NCBI RefSeq assembly: GCF_023887685.1
Contig: NZ_JAMWMR010000002.1
Location: forward strand, 62,001 to 126,000
DNA: 64,000 bases
Origin: Streptomyces macrolidinus
GTDB taxonomy: Bacteria > Actinomycetota > Actinomycetes > Streptomycetales > Streptomycetaceae
Direction of reading: 5' to 3'
Shown: in pieces, positions 56,251 to 64,000 of the stretch
Numbering within the stretch: the first letter of the stretch is position 1
Layout: each line of letters opens with the position of its first letter
Position numbers and translations under genes: made by a program
Notes under the pieces: generated by a model
What the model saw: only the letters and a program-made list of their open reading frames with translations
The model's database searches: none
What the model was told of the DNA's origin: nothing

Positions 56251-56541
56251 TGAGTGAACCCCTCCCGTCGACGACCATGCCTGTGCTGTTGTGGTGGTGC
56301 GTGGTACGGCCACACCCCCGGCGTGGCAGCCAATTGACCCTACGACAACTTCCGTCGCGCGGGCACCCGTTGGCGCTCGGCGCTTCCCCTTCGGTCACAC
56401 CCGCCGCGACCGGCGCGCGGACCGGCCGGGCCACCACACCCTTTCACGCGTCCCTCCTGGGGGACACCCGTGATCGACGTATGGTTGCGCCCGGCCGGTC
56501 TCATTCATGAGCAGGACATTGCCTGTTGGGGCACCACTTCG
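56251..56541. other. Gap between polA and the transglycosylase gene
   Basis: 291 nt. It is the leader and promoter region of the transglycosylase gene. A small hairpin (GCCAC...GTGGC, about 56310-56328) is present. I see no gene and cannot confirm a riboswitch, although cell-wall hydrolase genes of this type often have c-di-AMP riboswitches. Confidence 0.4.
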
Positions 56542-59268
56542 CTAGTGCGCCGCGGACTCCCAGTCGCCGCCGTCGCCCACCGAGACGTCCAGCGGCGCCC
56601 TCAACCGCACCGCGTCCGCCATCTCGCGGCGGACCAGTTCCTCCACCCGGTCGCGCTCGCCCGGGGCGACTTCCAGGACGATTTCGTCGTGGACCTGGAG
56701 GAGCATGCGGGAGGTGAGGCCCGCCTCACGCAGGGCGCGGTCCACGTTCAGCATGGCGATCTTGACGATGTCGGCGGCCGTGCCCTGGATCGGGGCGTTC
56801 AGCGCCATGCGCTCCGCCGTCTCCCGGCGCTGGCGGTTGTCGCTGTTCAGATCCGGCAGATAGCGGCGGCGGCCGAACAGCGTCTCCGTATAGCCGGTGG
56901 CGCGCGCCTCGTCGACCACGCGGCGCAGATAGTCCCGTACTCCACCGAAGCGCTCGAAGTACGTGTCCATGAGGGCGCGGGCCTCGGCCGCCTCGATGTT
57001 CAACTGCTGGGACAGGCCGAACGCCGACAGGCCGTACGCCAGGCCGTACGACATCGCCTTGATCTTGCGTCGCATCTCGGGGTCCACCGCCGAGCGGTCG
57101 ACGCCGAACACATGGGAGGCGACCGTGGTGTGCAGGTCCTCGCCGGAGGTGAACGCCTCGATCAGGCCCTCGTCCTCCGACAGATGGGCCATCACGCGCA
57201 GTTCGATCTGGCTGTAGTCCGCCGTCAGCAGGGAGTCGAAGCCCTCGCCCACGACGAAGCCGCGGCGGATCGCCCTGCCCTCGTCCGTCCGCACCGGGAT
57301 GTTCTGCAGGTTCGGGTCCGTCGAGGACAGGCGGCCCGTCGCCGCGACCGTCTGGTTGAACGTCGTGTGGATCCGGCCGTCCGCCGCGATCGTCTTGATC
57401 AGGCCTTCGACCGTGACGCGCAGCTTCGCCTGCTCACGGTGGCGCAGCATGATCACCGGGAGTTCGTTGTCCGTCTGCGTCGCGAGCCAGGCCAGCGCGT
57501 CCGCGTCCGTCGTGTAACCCGTCTTGGTCTTCTTGGTCCTGGGCAGGCCCAGCTCGCCGAAGAGGACTTCCTGAAGCTGCTTGGGCGAGCCGAGGTTGAA
57601 CTCGCGCCCCGCCGCCGCGTGCGCCTCCTTCACCGCCTGCTGCACGGCGCCCGCGAACATCTGCTCCATGGCCTCAAGATGCGTACGGTCCGCGGCGATG
57701 CCGTGGCGCTCCATGCGGGCCAGCAGCGCGGAGACCGGCAGTTCCATGTCGCGCAGCAGGTCCGCCGCGCCGACCTCGCGCAGCTTCTGCTCGAACGCCT
57801 CGCCCAGATCGAGGATCGCGCGGGCCTGGATCATCAGCGCCTCGGCCTCGGCGCCCTCGTCCGCCCCGAACGCGAGCTGCCCGTCCGCCAGGGCCGCGGG
57901 CTCCAGCTCCCGGCCCAGATACTCCAGCGACAGCGCGTCCAGCGCGAAGGAGCGGCGGCCCGGCTTGACCAGATACGCGGCCAGCGCCGTGTCCATCGTC
58001 ACGCCGTCCAGCGACCAGCCGTGCTCGGGCACGACCCGCATCGCGCCCTTGGCGTTGTGCAGCACCTTGGGCCTGGCCGGGTCGGCGAGCCACTGCGCGA
58101 ACGCCTGCTCGTCGGCCTCGTCGAGCTGCGCCGGGTCGAACCACGCCGCCGCCCCGTCGGCCGCGGCCAGCGCGATCTCGGCCACCGCGCCCGTGCCCAG
58201 CGCCCACGCGTCCACCGTGGCCACGCCCAGAGGCTTGTGGCCGTGCTCGGCGAGCCACGGCTTCAGCTCGCCCGCCCCGAGCACCGCGCCGTCCAGCTCG
58301 ATGCCGCTCGCCGCGACCGGTGTCGTCTCGGCCACCTCGGCACCCGGGTCGACGGCGAACAGCCGCTCGCGCAGCGACGGGTTCCTGATCTCCAGGGTGT
58401 CCAGGATCATGGCGACGCCCGTACGGTCGTAGGGCGCGCGTTCCAGGTCCGCGACCGCCTTCGGCAGTTCGACCTGCCGCTCCAGCTCCGTGAGACGGCG
58501 GTTGAGCTTCACCGACTCCAGATGGTCGCGCAGGTTCTGCCCGACCTTGCCCTTGACCTCCTCGGCCCGCTCGACCAACTCCGCGAACGAACCGAACTGG
58601 TTGATCCACTTCGCGGCCGTCTTCTCGCCGACGCCCGGGATGCCCGGCAGGTTGTCCGACGGGTCACCGCGCAGCGCCGCGAAGTCCGGATACTGCACCG
58701 GCGTCAGCCCGTACTTCTCGAACACCTTCTCCGGGGTGAACCGGGTCAGCTCCGAGACGCCCTTCGTCGGATACAGCACCGTCGTGTGCTCGGTGACCAG
58801 TTGGAAGGAGTCGCGGTCGCCCGTGACGATCAGCACGTCGAAACCCTCGGCCTCGGCCTGGGTGGCGAGCGTGGCGATCACGTCGTCCGCCTCGAAGCCC
58901 TCGACCGCGAAACGCGGGGCGCGCATCGCGTCCAGCAGCTCGCCGATCAGCTCGACCTGGCCCTTGAACTCGTCCGGGGTCTTCGAACGGTTCGCCTTGT
59001 ACTCCGCGAACTCCGCCGAGCGCCAGGTCTTGCGGGAGACGTCGAACGCCACCGCGAAGTGCGTGGGCGCCTCGTCACGCAGGGTGTTGGCCAGCATCGA
59101 CGCGAAGCCGTAGATCGCGTTCGTCGGCTGGCCCGTCGCGGTCGTGAAGTTCTCCGCGGGCAGCGCGAAGAACGCGCGGTACGCGAGGGAGTGCCCGTCC
59201 ATGAGCATCAGCCGGGGACGGCCGCCGCCGGAGGTCTTCTCGGTCTTCTTCGATGCTGTCTCTGCCAC
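56542..59268 (-). CDS. polA: DNA polymerase I
   Basis: A 908-aa PolA. The 5' nuclease domain (residues about 20-300) has LMLMDGHSLAYRAFFALP and VEGFEADDVIATLATQAE, DRDSFQLV and GVGEKTAAKWI. The middle 3'-5' exonuclease-like domain lacks the usual DxE signature and is probably inactive, as in other actinobacteria. The polymerase domain has motif A LTADYSQIELRVMAHLS, O-helix RRKIKAMSYGLAYG and motif C LQVHDEIVLEV. Tyr stands at the position of E. coli Phe762. GTG at 59268 is supported by a damage-type promoter ending 7 nt before it. Confidence 0.97.
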   Translation of the reverse strand: MAETASKKTEKTSGGGRPRLMLMDGHSLAYRAFFALPAENFTTATGQPTNAIYGFASMLANTLRDEAPTHFAVAFDVSRKTWRSAEFAEYKANRSKTPDEFKGQVELIGELLDAMRAPRFAVEGFEADDVIATLATQAEAEGFDVLIVTGDRDSFQLVTEHTTVLYPTKGVSELTRFTPEKVFEKYGLTPVQYPDFAALRGDPSDNLPGIPGVGEKTAAKWINQFGSFAELVERAEEVKGKVGQNLRDHLESVKLNRRLTELERQVELPKAVADLERAPYDRTGVAMILDTLEIRNPSLRERLFAVDPGAEVAETTPVAASGIELDGAVLGAGELKPWLAEHGHKPLGVATVDAWALGTGAVAEIALAAADGAAAWFDPAQLDEADEQAFAQWLADPARPKVLHNAKGAMRVVPEHGWSLDGVTMDTALAAYLVKPGRRSFALDALSLEYLGRELEPAALADGQLAFGADEGAEAEALMIQARAILDLGEAFEQKLREVGAADLLRDMELPVSALLARMERHGIAADRTHLEAMEQMFAGAVQQAVKEAHAAAGREFNLGSPKQLQEVLFGELGLPRTKKTKTGYTTDADALAWLATQTDNELPVIMLRHREQAKLRVTVEGLIKTIAADGRIHTTFNQTVAATGRLSSTDPNLQNIPVRTDEGRAIRRGFVVGEGFDSLLTADYSQIELRVMAHLSEDEGLIEAFTSGEDLHTTVASHVFGVDRSAVDPEMRRKIKAMSYGLAYGLSAFGLSQQLNIEAAEARALMDTYFERFGGVRDYLRRVVDEARATGYTETLFGRRRYLPDLNSDNRQRRETAERMALNAPIQGTAADIVKIAMLNVDRALREAGLTSRMLLQVHDEIVLEVAPGERDRVEELVRREMADAVRLRAPLDVSVGDGGDWESAAH

Positions 59269-59275
59269 GCCCTCG

Positions 59276-59298
59276 ATCCTGCCACGCCCCACTGACAG
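59276..59298 (-). promoter_or_regulatory. Candidate damage-type promoter of polA
   Basis: Minus strand: CTGTCAGTG, 8 nt, CAGGAT. Eight of nine upstream positions fit TTGTCRGTG and spacing is exact, but the -10 begins CA instead of TA. Start codon 7 nt downstream. Confidence 0.5.
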
Positions 59299-59374
59299 CG
59301 AGAGCCGTCCGGTACCGGCCGGTGGCTCTGTCACAGGCGCGTGCGAGGATCGGAGACCTACCTCACAGGTGGAA

Positions 59375-59500
59375 GCGACCGGTGGGGACGGGCAAGGACG
59401 GTCAGTGGAACCGACCGGCGGGAACGACCGGCGGGAATCGACCCGTAAGAACGCCGGTGCGAACGACGGGCGGGAACGCCGGTCGCTCGGCCGATGGGAA
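59375..59500. repeat. Degenerate 12-13 bp repeats upstream of the oxidoreductase gene
   Basis: Variants of GACCGGCGGGAAC recur about seven times in this stretch between polA and the YdeP/FdhF-type gene. No open frame here looks real. Confidence 0.55.
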
Positions 59501-59531
59501 CGCGCAGGTGTGAACGAAGGGGAGGGCCGCG

Positions 59532-61811
<2,280 letters not shown>

Positions 61812-61866
61812 GCGTTTGCTCAGCCACCAGCCGCGTGACCGATCACCGCCGAACGGAGCCGTACCC

Positions 61867-62355
61867 ATGGGCGAGCAGCACACCGTGAAGTTCCCGCAGG
61901 AAGTCCTCGACGAGTACGCCGCGCTCGGCGTCGACCTGCCCGCCCTCTTCTCCGCCGGGCACCTCGGCACCCGCATGGGCGTCCAGATCGTCGAGGCCGC
62001 CGCGGAGCGCGTCGTCGGCACCATGCCCGTGGAAGGCAACACCCAGCCCTACGGCCTGCTGCACGGCGGCGCCTCCGCCGTCCTCGCCGAGACACTCGGC
62101 TCGATCGGCGCCATGCTCCACGGCGGCGCCACCAAGATCGCCGTCGGTGTCGACCTCAACTGCACCCATCACCGCGGGGTGCGCTCCGGCCTGGTCACCG
62201 GGGTCGCCACCCCTGTCCACCGGGGCCGCTCGACCGCCACGTACGAGATCGTGATCAGCGACGAGGACGGCAAGCGCGTCTGCAGCGCCCGCCTCACCTG
62301 CATGCTGCGCGACGTACGACAGGGCGACGCCGACCTGATCCCCGCCGCGGGCTGA
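61867..62355 (+). CDS. PaaI-family (hotdog-fold) thioesterase
   Basis: A 162-aa hotdog thioesterase. The active-site block QPYGLLHGGASAVLAETLGSIG (residues about 60-81) and VGVDLNCTHHRGVRSG mark the PaaI/YbdB group that hydrolyses aromatic or acyl-CoA thioesters. Start ATG at 61867, with GGAG eight bases upstream. It follows the oxidoreductase by 55 nt on the same strand, so they may share a transcript. Confidence 0.92.
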   Translation: MGEQHTVKFPQEVLDEYAALGVDLPALFSAGHLGTRMGVQIVEAAAERVVGTMPVEGNTQPYGLLHGGASAVLAETLGSIGAMLHGGATKIAVGVDLNCTHHRGVRSGLVTGVATPVHRGRSTATYEIVISDEDGKRVCSARLTCMLRDVRQGDADLIPAAG

Positions 62356-63086
62356 CCGCCAGGGGGTGGCCCCGCCGTACGGACACCCCCTGCCGTCCCC
62401 GTACCTCTCCGAACCCGCGCTTTCCCTGGACCCGCCCCTCTGCGTACCCGCACCTTCCGTACCTCTGCGGAGCCGCACCTCTCCCGGACCCGCCCTTCTC
62501 CGGACCGACCGGACGCCGCGCCCCGGCCGGGCCCAAACGCGCCCCTTGCCGTGCGCGCCGGGACAACCCACCGCATCGCGCTCAAGGCAGCGCGAGACAG
62601 CGTGAGACAGTGCGAGACAGTGCGAGACATCCGTATCCGACCGTCATCCGACTGTTCCGGATTACCGCCTGTTCCGGATTTACCGCGGAATCCCGACCCC
62701 CATTTCCTGATGTAACACTGCGTGACACGCGCGCAATACGACATCAATGCTCTCTTCGCCGACATCCGCCTCCTTGATCATTTGCGACACGTGACTCGGC
62801 CTGCGGCGCACGCGCGCTCAACTCCCTCGCGACGAAACGGAATTGATCGTTCGATAAACGTGTGGAGTACATGGAATTTCCGCCAAACCGGCCAAGATCC
62901 ACCCCTGCGGAAGCCAGACAACCTGCACGTCATAACAAGAAAGTCACAAGCCAGCGCACGAGATGCCCATTTCGTGAGACCGGGCCTAGAGTCACGGCCA
63001 GTCACCGCTCCATCGGGAGTTCGGTACCAGCGCGGCACCCGCCCGCCCTCACCCCGGGTCGGCCACGCTTGCGGAAAGGACTGATT
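62356..63086. other. 731-nt intergenic region with short repeats
   Basis: No credible gene. 62370-62560 is C-rich with degenerate GTACCTCTCCG-type repeats. 62590-62629 has a four-fold 10-bp repeat, and TGTTCCGGATT-ACCGC is repeated at 62653 and 62670. From about 62700 the sequence becomes richer in A and T and must contain the promoter of the binding-protein gene; TAGAGT near 62990 is a possible -10. Confidence 0.6.
62590..62629. repeat. 10-bp tandem repeat, four copies
   Basis: GCGCGAGACA, GCGTGAGACA, GTGCGAGACA, GTGCGAGACA follow each other without spacing, so the GAGACA boxes are one helical turn apart. Confidence 0.8.
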
Positions 63087-64000
63087 GTGCGACAGCGTTC
63101 CCTGGTGATACTCACCTCCGTTCTCACGACCGGAGCTCTGACCCTCACCGCGTGCGGCTCCCGCGACGACAAGAGCGACAACAGCGGTGCCAAGAACGAC
63201 ATCACCGTCACCATCGGCGTCGACGCCCCGCTCACCGGCCAGAACTCCGCCACCGGCCTCGGCATCCAGTACGGGTCCCAGATCGCCGTCGACGACGCCA
63301 ACAAGAACCACACGGTCCCCGGCGTCACCTTCAAGCTCAAGGCCCTGGACGACAAGGCGCTGCCCGCCACCGGCCAGCAGAACGCCACCGCGCTCGTCGC
63401 CGACGCCAGCGTCCTCGGCGTCGTCGGCCCCCTCAACTCCGGTGTGGCCACACAGATGCAGCAGGTCTTCGACACCGCGAACCTGGTCGAGATCTCCCCC
63501 GCCAACACCGCCCCCGAACTCACCCAGGGCAAGAACTGGCAGACCAAGAAGGTCCGCCCGTACAAGACGTACTTCCGCACCGCCACCACCGACGCCCTGC
63601 AGGGCGGCTTCGCCGCCGACTACGCCTACAACGGCCTCAAGAAGAAGAAGGCCTTCGTCGTCGACGACAAGCAGACCTACGGCGCCGGACTCGCCAAGAT
63701 CTTCAACGAGCAGTTCACCAAACTCGGCGGCAAGGTCGTCGGCACCGACCACGTCAACACCGGTGACCGCGACTTCTCCACCCTCGTTACCAAGATCAAG
63801 AACTCGGGCGCCGAAATGCTCTACTACGGCGGCCAGTACGACGAATCCGAAGTCCTCACCAAGCAGCTCAAGGACGCCGGCGCCAAAATCCCGCTCTTCG
63901 GCGGCGACGGAATGTTCTCCCCCACGTACATCAAAACCGCAGGTAAGGCATCTGAAGGCGACCTCGTCACCTCCATCGGCGTCCCCGTCGACACCCTGCC
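63087..64000 (+). CDS. Branched-chain amino acid ABC transporter binding lipoprotein (cut by window edge)
   Basis: The first 304 codons of a LivJ-type periplasmic-binding lipoprotein. The signal peptide RQRSLVILTSVLTTGALTL ends in the lipobox LTAC near residue 23. The mature part has ITVTIGVDAPLTGQNSATGLGIQYGSQIAVDDAN and GVVGPLNSGVATQMQQVF, typical of the LivJ fold. GTG at 63087 has AAGGA six bases upstream. The gene runs off the right edge; permease and ATPase genes are probably beyond it. The long upstream region suggests regulated expression. Confidence 0.93.
   Translation, partial: MRQRSLVILTSVLTTGALTLTACGSRDDKSDNSGAKNDITVTIGVDAPLTGQNSATGLGIQYGSQIAVDDANKNHTVPGVTFKLKALDDKALPATGQQNATALVADASVLGVVGPLNSGVATQMQQVFDTANLVEISPANTAPELTQGKNWQTKKVRPYKTYFRTATTDALQGGFAADYAYNGLKKKKAFVVDDKQTYGAGLAKIFNEQFTKLGGKVVGTDHVNTGDRDFSTLVTKIKNSGAEMLYYGGQYDESEVLTKQLKDAGAKIPLFGGDGMFSPTYIKTAGKASEGDLVTSIGVPVDTL

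Noticed and set aside
56251..56541. c-di-AMP (ydaO) riboswitch before the transglycosylase gene
   Set aside because: Such switches precede cell-wall hydrolases in Streptomyces, but I could not match the conserved segments here; a covariance search would decide.
56470..59295. Plus-strand open frame of 941 codons opposite polA
   Set aside because: It lies antisense to a complete DNA polymerase I with all motifs. The product is Arg/Leu/Val-rich without any recognisable domain, a usual shadow of GC-rich coding sequence.

Overview
The window looks like core chromosome of a Streptomyces species. GC is very high, third codon positions are strongly GC-biased, and GTG starts are common. The gene order tpiA-pgk-gap, uvrC-rapZ-yvcK-whiA, uvrA, aroQ, uvrB, coaE, rpsA and polA is the one expected in that genus. 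Mycothiol-type enzymes, an RbpA-type protein, and the XRE/DUF397/DUF574 regulatory neighbourhood also fit. I see no prophage, IS element, CRISPR array or biosynthetic gene cluster.

Layout. 1-4.7 kb: glycolysis and secretion on the minus strand (pgi 5' end, an RbpA paralogue, secG, tpiA, pgk, gap). 4.9-10 kb: a tightly overlapping minus-strand operon, uvrC>rapZ>yvcK>whiA. 10-16 kb: a Rieske lipoprotein, a sugar kinase, a YceI protein and uvrA. 16-21 kb: a mycothiol-type enzyme, a metallo-hydrolase, aroQ, an S66 peptidase, an MHS transporter and a cation/proton exchanger. 21.7-24.3 kb: a two-gene TerD operon. 24-29 kb: uvrB, an MHYT sensor, a phosphodiesterase and ogt. 29-36.8 kb: small metabolic and transport genes and an orphan GltD-like flavoprotein. 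36.9-40.5 kb: a Streptomyces-type regulatory cluster (DUF574 methyltransferase, DUF397, XRE regulator, ATP-binding regulator). 40.5-44.8 kb: a DUF899 protein, a structured RNA locus, a DUF7873-type protein, a nucleotidyltransferase, a family 5 uracil-DNA glycosylase and an S4 protein. 45-50.7 kb: DoxX, methyltransferase, TPR, coaE, PAC2 and rpsA. 51-62.4 kb: methyltransferase, hrpB, a secreted transglycosylase, polA, a YdeP/FdhF-type oxidoreductase and a thioesterase. The right edge cuts a branched-chain amino-acid binding lipoprotein.

Two signals stand out. First, at 41402-41640 (minus) there are two successive circularly permuted tRNA-like folds. In each, the T-arm half comes before the D-arm half, and acceptor and anticodon-type stems pair completely. 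This is the architecture of the tRNA-mimicking part of bacterial Y RNAs. The locus lies directly downstream of a nucleotidyltransferase-DUF7873 gene pair. Second, several DNA-repair genes (uvrA, uvrB, ogt, probably polA and uvrC) carry the actinobacterial RecA-independent DNA-damage promoter TTGTCRGTG-N8-TAnnnT. The TerD operon, whose second gene fuses TerD to a P-loop-less FtsK-like domain, has almost the same promoter. Two perfect DnaA boxes lie just upstream of uvrC.

The window is also rich in short GC-rich tandem repeats. Some lie inside coding sequence: the UvrA tail, the coaE 3' end, and the tail of an ATP-binding regulator.
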